A stretch of DNA of 64,000 bases, from the NCBI GenBank assembly GCA_030278955.1, contig JAOANR010000002.1, forward strand, positions 12,389,982-12,453,981. Direction: 5' to 3'. The position numbers were made by a program, and so were the translations under genes. This stretch comes from Hygrophila difformis (Eukaryota; Streptophyta; Magnoliopsida; Lamiales; Acanthaceae). Positions 35,759-45,782 of the stretch are shown piece after piece; the stretch's first letter is position 1, and each line of letters opens with the position of its first letter. The notes below the pieces were generated by a model. It saw nothing but the letters and a program-made list of their open reading frames with translations, was not told the origin of the DNA and did not search any database.

Positions 35759-37306
35759 TCACGAAGCTCCCATAGCCACATCCTTAGGTTCCTCCCCATC
35801 CTCAACACCATTTCCATCCCAATTTTGAAACGACGGTACAACCACACCCTCCATGGCAGAAGGAGCGGCACCAGTCTCGGCGCCTCCATCCCTAATTGGT
35901 ACCCCCGGTGGCGGCCTCAGGAGTATCCGTAGAGATGGGTTGCTAGCGTCCTTTCGCCCTGTCGTCCTCGAAATTTCCTGCTCTGGCGCTGGCCGAGCTC
36001 GCTTCCCATGGGAAGGTATATCCTCCTTGGATTGAGGGGAGCTCGCAAGGGGAGCGTTAACTTTCTGGGAGCGACCAGTCGAAACCCCTGGCACTTGGGC
36101 CCGTCTGGTGGAGGGAGTATTTCCCATCTTAGAGTTCGCAGCAGTAGCAATTGGCCTACGGCCCAAGTGGAATTGTGGCCCTTTTCCTTTATCTCCTCCC
36201 TTATCCTTCTTTGGCCCCGAAACCCTTTTCCTAACAACCTTTATCCACTCATCCCCCATTGGTTGGGCTGGAATAGAATTATCTACAGCTGGCTTCCTTA
36301 AATCTTGAAAATCCCGCGCAGGCACACCCACAACGTCCTCTGATTCCGTTCCCATAACCGAATCCGATGATTGCGCATCGACCACCGGAAGAGGAGCGCT
36401 AATTTTGGAAGGTGAATCATTACCAATTTCCTTTCCAAAACTACATTCACCCGCCTCCGTTGTCTGGCCAGGGGCAACAGCATCTGCTACCGGAGGAATG
36501 ACCTTGTCACATCGGCCGGAGGTATGATCATAACACATGCATTTATTGCATAACAAATGAAGCCCTTCGTAGGCCACTTTGTGCCACCGATCACCAACCA
36601 AAACGCTAGACACGACAGGTAGGGCGAGATCAATCTCAACACAGACCCGTGCATACTGGGCCCGTTGAACTGTTTTAGACATGTTATCCACGCGGACCGG
36701 CCTCCCCAACGCATTGCCCAACCGTGTAAGTATAAACTCATCGTAGTACTCCATACCAATCCCCGGGAATCTCGCCCAAACAACCGTTTTCCTCGGAGTG
36801 GATTCCTCGGCAACGAAGTTTGGCTTCCAGGGCATCACAGTGAGATAGCTATCAAAAACCGTCCAAGGACCATTGCATAAAACATTGGTCCTATCCTCAG
36901 ATCTGTCGAACTTCACAATGAAGAAACCAGCTTCCAACTCAACCATCACAAATTTGCCTTTAACCTTCCAAAGATTTTTGAGTCTGTCATGAAGTGCCAT
37001 AAACCCTACTTTTTTCCCCAAAACGGAGATTATAAGCGCATCCTCCCATGGCCGACACAATCTCTCTTTGATCTTTGGGTCGATCGAGATGCTAGGCTTC
37101 AATCGATCCCCATCAATGAAATCCAAAACAACCAATTCCTCCTTATTCTCCTCAGCCATTAAGGGCGGAGGCGGACCTTGTTTGCCAGCCAAAACCATAT
37201 CCCGGAACGAGGGCCGATTGCCACTGGTGAAGACAAACGCCGACGGAGAATCCGTCGGATCGGTGTTGTCCGCAGTAGAGAGAGCATTCTGAACGTCACT
37301 AGCCAT
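35759..37306 (-). CDS. LINE ORF1 RNA-binding protein, intact
   Basis: A 515-codon intact frame starting 52 bp from the LINE 5' end. It has a disordered N-terminus (about residues 1-60), a DUF4283-like domain (about 75-200: WEDALIISVLGKKVGF, GFFIVKFD, NGPWTVFDSYLTVMPW) and a CCHC zinc knuckle (about 245-260, LLCNKCMCYDHTSGRC). The C-terminal half is basic and Ser/Pro-rich. Such proteins bind LINE RNA and assist target-primed reverse transcription. It is the longest intact TE gene in the window; whether it is expressed cannot be seen. Confidence 0.9.
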   Translation of the reverse strand: MASDVQNALSTADNTDPTDSPSAFVFTSGNRPSFRDMVLAGKQGPPPPLMAEENKEELVVLDFIDGDRLKPSISIDPKIKERLCRPWEDALIISVLGKKVGFMALHDRLKNLWKVKGKFVMVELEAGFFIVKFDRSEDRTNVLCNGPWTVFDSYLTVMPWKPNFVAEESTPRKTVVWARFPGIGMEYYDEFILTRLGNALGRPVRVDNMSKTVQRAQYARVCVEIDLALPVVSSVLVGDRWHKVAYEGLHLLCNKCMCYDHTSGRCDKVIPPVADAVAPGQTTEAGECSFGKEIGNDSPSKISAPLPVVDAQSSDSVMGTESEDVVGVPARDFQDLRKPAVDNSIPAQPMGDEWIKVVRKRVSGPKKDKGGDKGKGPQFHLGRRPIATAANSKMGNTPSTRRAQVPGVSTGRSQKVNAPLASSPQSKEDIPSHGKRARPAPEQEISRTTGRKDASNPSLRILLRPPPGVPIRDGGAETGAAPSAMEGVVVPSFQNWDGNGVEDGEEPKDVAMGAS

Positions 37307-37457
37307 TTTTACTACTCTTGAGTATATTGGTAAAAGAAGTGGATTATTTCTTCAAGACCTGTTTATTGATCAACTTTGACCTAATGTTAATATAAGAAAA
37401 ATATATAGTCAAGTTTGGTCTTATTAGATTTGTCTAATCATGTAGTTTTAGAATATA

Positions 37458-37717
37458 CTTCCTCCGTTTTTATATAATTGTAACATTTGCATAGTTGTTA
37501 CTATTCATTGAGTAACTTTGATTCAAATTTTTAATACAGTTATACAAGATAAAACATACTCAAGTGGGATCTTGTTAGATTCGTCTAATCGTGTAGTTTT
37601 AGAATATCAAATTTTTATAATTTTTACTTTTACACAATTTGAGATATTAAACGTTAAAAATGTACATTGGATAACGTGAAATGTATGAATGTTACAATTT
37701 TTAAAAAACGGAGAGAG
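37458..37717. mobile_element. Stowaway MITE nested in another Stowaway
   Basis: Starts CTTCCTCCGTTTTT and ends AAAAACGGAGAGAG, TA on both sides. It sits between two pieces (37,368-37,455 and 37,720-37,826) of the older Stowaway. Confidence 0.92.
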
Positions 37718-37828
37718 TACATTTTACATAATATTTTTATGTACATTTTAAGATATTAAGTGTCAAATAAATATATTGGACGGCGTGTCCAAAAATTTTG
37801 AGATAGAAATAATAGAACATAGGGAGTA

Positions 37829-38058
37829 TTATACATGACACGAGGATTTGACATTATAGTATAATTATTTTTTAATTCAAATTAAAACTAGTATAGGACA
37901 AATATATTATGGCACACACCATAAACTAATCTGGCTTGGCTTGCAACTGAACCAACCAGTGAAGTCTATAGTATATCCTAACAAAGTTAACTCTAATTGC
38001 AACTGAACCAACCAGTAGCAAATACTACTATATATTTACCTTTTCACAATTTAATATA
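37829..38058. other. AT-rich DNA upstream of the ERF gene
   Basis: A short direct repeat, GCAACTGAACCAACCAGT, occurs at about 37,943 and again at about 37,998. Otherwise nothing is recognised. Confidence 0.6.
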
Positions 38059-38318
38059 CTCCCTCCGTTTTTTTTTGTTAGCTACTGTTGACTAATGAGT
38101 ACTATTCACTTATATACTTTGATTTAAAGTTTTCTCATGGTTATACAAGTTAAAATATAGCCAAGTGTGATCTTGTTAGATTCGTCTCGTCTTGTAGATT
38201 TTAAATATCGAACTTTTAGAATTTTTACATGTACCGAATTTAAATTATTAATAGTTTAAAATGTGCATTGGACTGCGTGCTGAGTGAGTCTGTAGCTATC
38301 TTTAAAAAACGGAGGAAG
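38059..38318. mobile_element. Stowaway MITE in the ERF upstream region
   Basis: Starts CTCCCTCCGTTTTT and ends AAAAAACGGAGGAAG, TA on both sides. Its right end is about 440 bp from the ERF start codon, so it may influence that promoter. Confidence 0.92.
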
Positions 38319-38370
38319 TATTTATTTTGTCAACTAATAATTTAACTCGTCTTCAAAAATCGAATCAAAA

Positions 38371-38378
38371 TGACGTCA
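38371..38378. promoter_or_regulatory. Palindromic TGACGTCA element
   Basis: A perfect TGACGTCA palindrome, the core bound by plant bZIP (TGA-type) factors, lies 382 bp upstream of the ERF ATG. Function here is inferred only from the motif and its position. Confidence 0.45.
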
Positions 38379-38714
38379 TAAAGAATGCCAAAAATGAAAT
38401 TTGAGCAATTAAAAGAAGACCGAAGAAGCATATACGAGATGGGAGAGAGTTATTATGAACATTATAGTGGTTTCAGTGGCAGCCGTGTAGGTGTAAGCTT
38501 TAATTGCACCCTTCACAGAAAAGCACTAGTAGCTGTCTTCCCTGACAATATTTCTTCCACCGACGAGACAACATTACAACTCCAATTAAAGGCCTCTTCC
38601 CCACAACCTATTTTCTTACAGCTACTTCTTATCATCACCATTATCATCATCGCTTGAGTTGGTTTGGGTGATCGTCACTATCCTGTCTTCTCCTCCATGC
38701 ATTAAACCCTAACT

Positions 38715-38724
38715 CTATATAAAT
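38715..38724 (+). promoter_or_regulatory. TATA box of the ERF gene
   Basis: TATATAAATA lies 45 bp before the ATG at 38,760. This predicts a start site some 30 bp downstream and a very short 5' leader of about 10-20 bases, which is unusual but possible. Confidence 0.55.
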
Positions 38725-38759
38725 AAAAGTTTAGAATAAGAAACAAAAGAAATTTAAAA

Positions 38760-39493
38760 ATGGTACATTCAAAGAAGTTCAGAGGTGTCAGGCAACGCCA
38801 GTGGGGCTCTTGGGTGTCAGAGATCCGCCACCCTTTACTGTAAGTGCCTCATTCCTTCACGTACTAATTTAGTACGGGTTGTTCCATTCTTTTTTCTTTT
38901 TCTTTTTTTTTTTTATAAAAAAAGAAAGAAAATATAAATACAGGAAGAAGAGGATTTGGCTGGGGACATTTGAGACGGCGGAGGCGGCCGCCAGGGCGTA
39001 CGACGAGGCGGCGGTCCTGATGAGCGGCCAAAACGCCAAGACGAACTTCCCGATCCCGGCCGACAGCAGCGGCGGTCTGAACAATCCGAACAGGCAGTCT
39101 TTACTAGGGGCGAAGCTGAAGAAATGCTGCAAGAATCCGGCGCCGTCGATCACGTGTCTCCGGCTGGACAACGACAATTCCAACATAGGAGTGTGGCAGA
39201 AGAGAGCCGGGGCCGGGCAGCAATCGGGGTCGCATTGGGTCATGAAAGTGGAGCTGAAGAAGAAGAAGCAATTACTACCGTCAACACAGCATCAGTATTA
39301 TCATCATCATCAGTTATTACCGCCGTGGAATATTGGCGACCACATTGTGATGGACCAAGAGAACAAGCTTGCAATGCAAATGGTCGAGGAATTGCTCCAT
39401 TGGAATGCTGATCATCAATCTCCCTCACAGCTTCTCAACAATAATGCCAACAACGGCAATAATGCCCCACCTTGCCCACCACCAATGGATTAA
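38760..39493 (+). CDS. AP2/ERF transcription factor, SHINE/WIN1 clade (two exons)
   Basis: Exon 1 is 38,760-38,839, the intron 38,840-38,943 (GT...CAG, 104 bp with a T-rich run), and exon 2 38,944-39,493; joined they give 209 residues. The AP2 domain (about residues 6-65) runs from [20 protein letters not shown] through [19 protein letters not shown], where the WLG motif and the EIR block contact GCC-box-like DNA. Diagnostic of the SHINE clade are [20 protein letters not shown] (middle motif) and IGVWQKRAG...WVMKVEL (C-terminal motif). The intron also falls after HPLL, as in SHINE genes. The tail has His-, Lys- and Asn-rich runs and an [13 protein letters not shown] helix. Family members activate cuticular wax and cutin genes. 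It looks intact and is the only host gene recognised. Confidence 0.93.
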
Positions 39494-39737
39494 GTATGAT
39501 CGATCCCATCGCAATATGTAAGTACCCTTAGCTAAATTACTTCCACTCCACTCGATGATCAGTACAGAAATTTTTATTTAAGCGACCAAATAAACTCGAT
39601 AATAAGGTTTAAGTTATGGAATTCGATATAAGTATCTAATAGGGCACTAAAGCTCTTATTAATGCCGATGTCAAGAATTATCCAGAGTATTTGTTTAAGT
39701 AGTTGTCACCTCAGTCCTTACTAACTCGATATAGTAG

Positions 39738-39778
<41 letters not shown>

Positions 39779-39871
39779 TTAAGTGTTTTTTCTCTTTTTG
39801 CTTGAAAGAACAGCAAGTAGCTGAGTAGTTATGTAAATAGGAATATGGCCTCAAAATTGTGGTAATGTTTT
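39494..39871 (+). other. Downstream flank of the ERF gene
   Basis: Likely holds the 3' UTR; AATAA-type signals occur near 39,587-39,603. A microsatellite lies at 39,741-39,778. No gene. Confidence 0.5.
39741..39778. repeat. (TTA)n microsatellite
   Basis: About 12 perfect TTA units, about 250 bp after the ERF stop codon. Confidence 0.97.
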
Positions 39872-39885
39872 GTAATGTTACGACT

Positions 39886-41867
39886 CTTTTTTTTTTTTAA
39901 GAAAAAATCTTATTCCATAGAAATAACCTGAAGTTGGACTACATCAAGACAAAAGACAATCTCCAAAGTGCAGTACCAACAGCATACATCATCACAAAAA
40001 ACAAATAAACTATGATTGATAACTATGACCAAACATATGGGCAGCTACATCTTCCATTCCCAATTTGCGCCAAACTTCCTAACCCTGCCTGGAGCAATTC
40101 TACAATCACAGATCACTGAGAAGCACCAGTAGCTTGTGTCAACAGTATCCTCTAAACAAGACAGTGCTTCATCTTCATACTTGACACCTCCAATCACAGC
40201 TGCCCTCCAATTGTACTACAATAACCCAGGGAACAAACTGTGCTACATTGCCTTTATAATGCCAAGTACTCCCATACCAATGAACAGGATCACCCCGAAT
40301 AAGGAAACAAAAACCAGCATCAACTTATTCCTCTATCTTTTGTTATCAGGTACCCATCTCAATATGCAGTGTTAATATGATACATCATAAAGACAATCCA
40401 TATACATGCTTCAAATAAGTATTTCCCCCGCAAAGACTCAAGACCCGTGTATCAAATCAAAGGGGCTGGACATAGATGAAAAACGGGACAAAGGCTGGAG
40501 AAATGGTTTTGGTAGAAATGTCTAACGGCTGTTATGTTATTATGGCAGTGGAGGATTATGGAATTGCCAATGAATGAAATCACAACATTCAAAGTGTGCT
40601 GCACACCGCTTTGTACCTGGACTCAGCTTTAGACACTGTAATGAATCAATACAACTAAATAGCTCGCGTCTACTTTCCAACATACTGTCTAAAAAGATGT
40701 TCTAGCCAATGTTTTCTGTAGCAATGTTTACTTAGGCTCTCCAGTAGATAAACACTCTGATTACTACCTCTCAACAACACAACCCCTTGCAAACAATCCT
40801 TCTTATTTATCTTTTTTTTTTTTTTTTTTTTTTTCAATTTTCCAATATTTTTTTCAATACTTTTCTTATCACTTTCTTTCTTTTTTCTTTTCTTTTTTTT
40901 TTTTTCAGGGGATTATCCAACACCCAAATAATAAAAGCCAATTCAGAAATCAACAACATTATAGAACTTTCCAAACTTCTAAACCGCTCAAAAACCCACC
41001 CCTTCACAGACAATAGAACATCACCCATACACTATCAAATTGCAGACACTGGTCTTGCATCATCACCAACATTTCATATGTGTATTCAAAGGCAATTCCA
41101 GACATCCCCATAAGCACTGGGACAATTGGCAGGACGAGGGAGGAATTAGAGGTTCGAGGGTCAGAGTATGGCTTGAAGAAAGAAAGGATGGCCAACAGGG
41201 GAAATGAAATTTTGTGGGACGAATGGTAGCCCTCATGGGAACTCCTAAGCCCCTTATCCTTCTCAACACAGTGAAATGAGTGCTACAGGATCCATACTTA
41301 TGAGAGAGCAAGTATTAGACATCAGCATGAGTACCATAAACGCGTACCTCAGTAAAGACTTTAAGGCTTAGATCTCTCCGGAGCTTGTCAGGTGACTCAA
41401 ATGTATTAATCAGCATCTCATCAGGCCTATATCAGTCGAGCACTCATTCATTTTGGATTACCAGCTAATGTCAGCCTATAGCTTCATCAACGTGCATCTA
41501 GTTGCATTCCTCATTATTCCCCATCCCAATTCCTTGGATTCACCAACATATACCATTGTGGCCTTTCCGCCAGTATCCCGCTTAAGACAGAACAACAGCC
41601 TCTTCCGACCAGCTCTCCAAGTTTATTTCTTCCATCAACACAGGTATCAGCAACAGCATCTGTAGATGCCAACACAGGTATCCCCTGCTCACCATACAAG
41701 AGATCTTCCAACGTCCCGTATGATTCTTTCTTCAGGAACATCATGAACTCAGTGTGTTTTACTGCTCTTCGGCCTGTGTCATTCAGTCATCATCAGATTT
41801 AGATCACCAGTTATCTCCAGCAACGATATTGGCCTCCAATAGTACACATCACCAGTTATCTCCATCA
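39886..41867 (-). mobile_element. ORF-less retroposon, 14-bp TSD
   Basis: A perfect duplication GTAATGTTACGACT flanks it (39,872-39,885; 41,868-41,881), and a T run follows the left copy, i.e. a poly(A) tail on the minus strand. The tail region reads GGAATAAGATTTTTTCTT then A-run. It has no recognised protein; the longest minus-strand frames (76-82 codons) lack known domains. Two internal T runs (about 40,812-40,835 and 40,890-40,908) might be internal A runs of a composite transcript. It is either a processed copy of a non-coding or unrecognised transcript or a non-autonomous LINE relative. Confidence 0.88.
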
Positions 41868-42146
41868 GTAATGTTACGACTATTTGATTTGTCCTAATCG
41901 GTGTATGTTATGACTTACGAGATTGTTGTAATGAAGTTCTATTTGACGTACAATAATTCATAAATTTAAAAGCTTTAGAAGTAGTATTGTTCGAATAATC
42001 GAATTTAAAGCACAAATGACAGCTGCCACTCTATTCTTTATGTTTCAATGTTTGATTTATTAACTGTATGTATTGTGGGATAACCTCTAAACTTTTTATT
42101 TTTGTCATTTCCTATCTATTACCCTATTCCACTAGGCAGACTAATA

Positions 42147-42599
42147 CTCCCTCCGTCCCATTAAAAGTGGCCACTATTCCTTTTTGGGGTGTCCCATTAA
42201 AAGTGGCCACTTTCACTTTCTAGCAAATTAGATTAACATAAGCATGATTAAAAACCCCACAATAATGACAATTGTACTTTCTGCACAAACTCCCTATATA
42301 TGTTTAACCATTAATATCTCAAAATGGGTATAAATAAAAATTATATAAAATATATATTCTAAAACTATATGATTAGACGATTCCAACAAGACCACACTTG
42401 GCTATTTTTTTCTTTCTACATCATTACGATAACATTAAGTCAAAGTTAAATAATAAATATGGTTAAAAGTCAAATGTAACCATTATAAATTATATGGATG
42501 GATTAGTCAAATTTACTCAAACTACTTTAACTACTAAACACCACAACCTAAATTCAAGTGCCCAAAAGAAAGTGACCACTTTTAATGGGACGGAGGGAG
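42147..42599. mobile_element. Stowaway MITE with doubled left arm
   Basis: Starts CTCCCTCCGTCCCATTAAAA and ends TTTTAATGGGACGGAGGGAG, TA on both sides. The segment GTCCCATTAAAAGTGGCCAC occurs twice at the left end (about 42,155 and 42,192), so the left arm is tandemly duplicated. At 453 bp it is longer than the others in this window. Confidence 0.94.
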
Positions 42600-42601
42600 T
42601 A

Positions 42602-42907
42602 CGAATTAAGAGAACGTGAGGCCTATAAGTGGGTGTCCTCTCCCAATTGATATTTAAGTCTGCTTTATATTGGGACTTGAACACAAGTCTCTAGTTAAAA
42701 ATGGATAAATTTGTGCCATCTCACTACAGATTCAATTAATATAATCTCTAAAATATGATATTTAATAAAAGTTTATTAAAAAGTGTATAACAATCTCATA
42801 AATTATAAAATTGATCATATATATAAAAAATAAAGTGAATTAAACATTCAATAGAGTTATAAGGCGCTAGGCAAATATATGTCCATGTGTGCTTTGTTGA
42901 CCTTGAA
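42602..42907. other. AT-rich intergenic DNA
   Basis: No gene or element recognised. Confidence 0.6.
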
Positions 42908-42920
42908 GACTTCTCTTTAA

Positions 42921-43088
42921 TTTTTTTTTTAGAGGAGCCATTGCAGGCCCGAGAAATGGGTGGTGGGAGCCCATGTCACACAAATATAAAGGGAAATAAA
43001 AGGGAGGGATAAGGGCCGGTGGGGAATCAAACCTCCAGCCTTCCGTTGGAAGTATAGGGCTTAACCACTTGGGCTAAGTCCTCATCCC
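42921..43088 (-). mobile_element. tRNA-derived SINE, TSD GACTTCTCTTTA
   Basis: Read on the minus strand it begins GGGATGAGGAC, has an A-box TTAGCCCAAGTGGTTAAG and a B-box GGTTTGATTCC, and ends GCAATGGCTCCTCT plus A-run. The duplication GACTTCTCTTTA flanks it (42,908-42,919; 43,089-43,100). About 168 bp. Confidence 0.94.
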
Positions 43089-43100
43089 GACTTCTCTTTA

Positions 43101-44157
43101 TTTGCACAATATAATTCACGAGCTTCATTAATTACGTGTCAAAATGGATATGTGCCATACATTATTTATGGACATAGCTAACAAGCTACATATGAACTTC
43201 TCTAACACTTCTAGCTAGCTAGTGCTAATAATAATATTTTAGTTTTCTTTCTAAATTATTTTTTTATATGTTTAGTTTAGCTACATATATATGTTTTTTA
43301 TATACTGTCCATCTCATTTTATTTACAACATTTTTTATATATTTTTTTGGAAGAGCCAAAGCCAAATAAAAATAAGGAAAATCAAAATCAAAAAGCAAAC
43401 AAAAGAAAAATAAACAAAATAAACAAACTAGTCAAACTCTTGGGATCATTTGACAATTATTAATATGTTTCAATTAAATTTAATAAATATGATGTATAAT
43501 AATTATCGATATCTTTATCTTATTTCACAAACAAGGGAAATGTAAATACCAGGAAAACCCTATACACAACGAAAAAAGGAAATTATAACAAAACAAAAAC
43601 TATCTAGGATTAAGCCTTAGCACACGTTTTCACGCGTCTTGATAAAAAAAAATAATAAAAAAAAAATCTAGGATTACGAAATCTGGCAGGAAGATTATCA
43701 TTATAATATGCGCATACTTTTTGTTGGGGAAATATTATTATTCGATATAATTATTAGGACACTTCTGATTTCAGGGCATTAACAGAATTAATTATTGAAA
43801 TGAAGTCATTATAAGGATACATTATCGTTTTTTTGGAGTCAAATGACTTTGTAGAGCTGTAGTGGCCTGAATTGGATGGCTGAATACTTATCACTGTAGG
43901 TCACTATAAAACCATTTTGTCCAGAAACTATATATAATGGCTATGTTTGGAAAATTATTGAAGTTTAGAGTTAATATAGTGGAAAAAAATTTAATAGTGG
44001 AAAAATAGAGTTAATAGTGCTTTTAGAAACTAATTATCTTATTAGTGTGTTTGATTGTTGATCATTGCGTCAATAATAAAATCATCATGCACGGTTTCTA
44101 CAATATCTGAGTGTATAAACCAAACATATTACCAGATTGTTATGTTTGTAAATTGCG
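43101..44157. other. AT-rich intergenic DNA with a possible L1 tail
   Basis: At about 43,340-43,440 a T run is followed by GGAAGAGCCAAAGCCAAATA and A-rich DNA, which on the minus strand resembles the 3' end of an L1 or SINE (…TTGGCTCTTCC plus A-run). No TSD was fixed. No gene elsewhere in the stretch. Confidence 0.45.
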
Positions 44158-44165
44158 ATAATTAG

Positions 44166-45463
44166 CAGGGCCGGCTCTGGGCATAGGCCCAAAGTGCCAT
44201 TGCCCAGGGCCCATTTCTATTATAGGGCCCCCATTTCTCCATTTTAGGTATGTATTACTAGTGATATTGAAGGCATAGGTCACGCTAATTCTCCTTCCTT
44301 TTTGCATTCTTCCTTCCTCCCATTCGCAGAGTCCCCTCCTGTCGCTTTTTCTTCTCCATAAATTTGCTCGTTTCTTTCATTAATTCTATTAATTATGATT
44401 TTCTTTCTCAATTTTTCACCAAACCTAAAATCTTCTCATTCCGGCAATTTTACCATTTTCTAATTGGGTGGGAGAAAGATAAAATCGCGCTGAAGAGTGA
44501 AAACGTGGCGTACAAAATTATCATCTTGTGAGAAGATCGTTCAAAAGAAAATTGCAGTGGTTAATCCATTCCTTTCCTGCCTCAAGGTAACTAAACCACC
44601 GGAGAAAGAAAGAAAATACAAGGTGAATTTTTGGTCTGTGTTCTTTAATTTTGTTACAATTTATTTTCTATCCAGTTTCTAATGAAGAGGTATGAGGAAT
44701 GCTCTATTTCAGTCAATTTTTGTAATTGAAAATGGTTGGGTTTTACCAATCAGTGAAGCAATTTTGGTTTTCTTCGTGAGGCTAAGGGCTTTTGGGTTTC
44801 CTGGAAATCATATATTTATGGGCGGATTTTTGTAAAAATATTGCATTCAATTAGGTGTATGTAGTATTTCAATGCCAGGCAAGTGTTTTATGGAGTGTTT
44901 TCATCTTATCTATTCCATTTCTTTATTTTTTTTTTTGATATTTTTGCTCTTTATTTGTTGTGCAACATAATTTAATTTATATAGATTGATTTGCAACAAC
45001 CAGAAAATGAACTCTAGATTTGTAGCGAAGCTGAGAAAATTAAATTGTGGAGTTGTAGAGCAGGCTAAGTAGGTTTCATTTTGTCAAAAGTTATGTTGGT
45101 TGTTGGTTATGGAAACTGCACCGGGTAGCTGTTAAGATTTATTTGCATAATGATACCTTATTAAGGTTCATATGAAGTGTGACATTTGTAGCTACTCAGA
45201 TTGTTTCTAGTCTGAATATTTCAATTGAACTATGATAGTTTTTTGTTATGGTTTTTTTCATCTAGAGCTTAGTTTTTTGTTATGGTTTTTTTTCATCTAG
45301 AGCTTAGTTTCCTAATGTGATGTTTTGCTTGGTACATATAACCAATTGAATGGTAAAAAGGAAGCATGAATCTCTCCTTTATTAGTACGCGTATATGTTT
45401 AGATTTAATTGGGGCCTATTATATTTTTCGCCTAGGGCCCACAAAATACCAGGAACGGCCCTG
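44166..45463. mobile_element. hAT-type element of 1.3 kb, TSD ATAATTAG
   Basis: It starts CAGGGCCGGCTCTGGG and ends CAGGAACGGCCCTG, flanked by a perfect ATAATTAG (44,158-44,165; 45,464-45,471). Next to both ends lie GGGCCC-rich subterminal motifs. The interior has a promoter/leader-like left part (pyrimidine-rich, 44,285-44,400), a 61-codon frame (44,497-44,682) with basic residues, and a 36-bp tandem repeat (about 45,237-45,310, containing TTTCATCTAGAGCTTAG). There is no transposase domain, so it is probably an internally deleted copy keeping the 5' part of an autonomous relative. Confidence 0.93.
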
Positions 45464-45525
45464 ATAATTAGATAATTGACTTTCAATTAGAACGAATATA
45501 TATCCGAACAGACACTAAATTTAGA

Positions 45526-45782
45526 CTCCCTCCGTCTCATGTTACTTGTCCTATTTGACTTTTTGCACTGTTCATTATTTAATTTTGATTCAACTTTATT
45601 GAAAGTATAAATTTGAAGAAAATAGTCGAGTTGGGTCTTGTTAGAAGCGTATAATCATTTAGTTTTAGAATCTGTATTTTAAATAATTTCTTATTGTACA
45701 TATTTTGATATAGTAGCAGTTAAAAAAATGCATTGGATTGTATGCATAAATGAAACAAGACAGGTTAAATGGAACATGGGAG
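45526..45782. mobile_element. Stowaway MITE
   Basis: Starts CTCCCTCCGTCTCATGTTAC and ends GGAACATGGGAG followed by TA. The left flank is GA where TA is expected, one base off. Interior GACTTTTTGCACTGTTCATT is shared with other Stowaways here. Confidence 0.85.

Larger units (their letters stand above)
31580..37358 (-). mobile_element. Near full-length L1-type LINE (minus strand)
   Basis: A 9-bp duplication CTGTTTATT (31,571-31,579; 37,359-37,367) flanks it, with the A tail (T run on plus) at the left. ORF1 (515 codons) is intact. ORF2 carries endonuclease, RT with an intact FADD box, a zinc-finger segment and RNase H, broken only by a few frameshifts. 5' UTR is about 52 bp. It is clearly younger than the LINE at 17,323. 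Confidence 0.95.
31530..37826. mobile_element. Stowaway MITE split by a LINE and another Stowaway
   Basis: Left arm 31,530-31,579 starts CTCCCCGTCCCGC after TA. The right pieces are 37,368-37,455 and 37,720-37,826, ending ACATAGGGAG before TA. When both insertions are ignored, the interior reads GACTTTTGTCACTGTTTATT then GATCAACTTTGACC, which aligns with the interior of the intact Stowaway at 29,352. The element itself would be about 250 bp. Confidence 0.88.

Noticed and set aside
36008..36301. Plus-strand frames over the LINE ORF1
   Set aside because: Antisense shadows of an intact ORF1 frame.
38385..38657. 90-codon frame upstream of the ERF gene
   Set aside because: No domain, ends in a His/Ile-coding ATC repeat; more likely promoter sequence.
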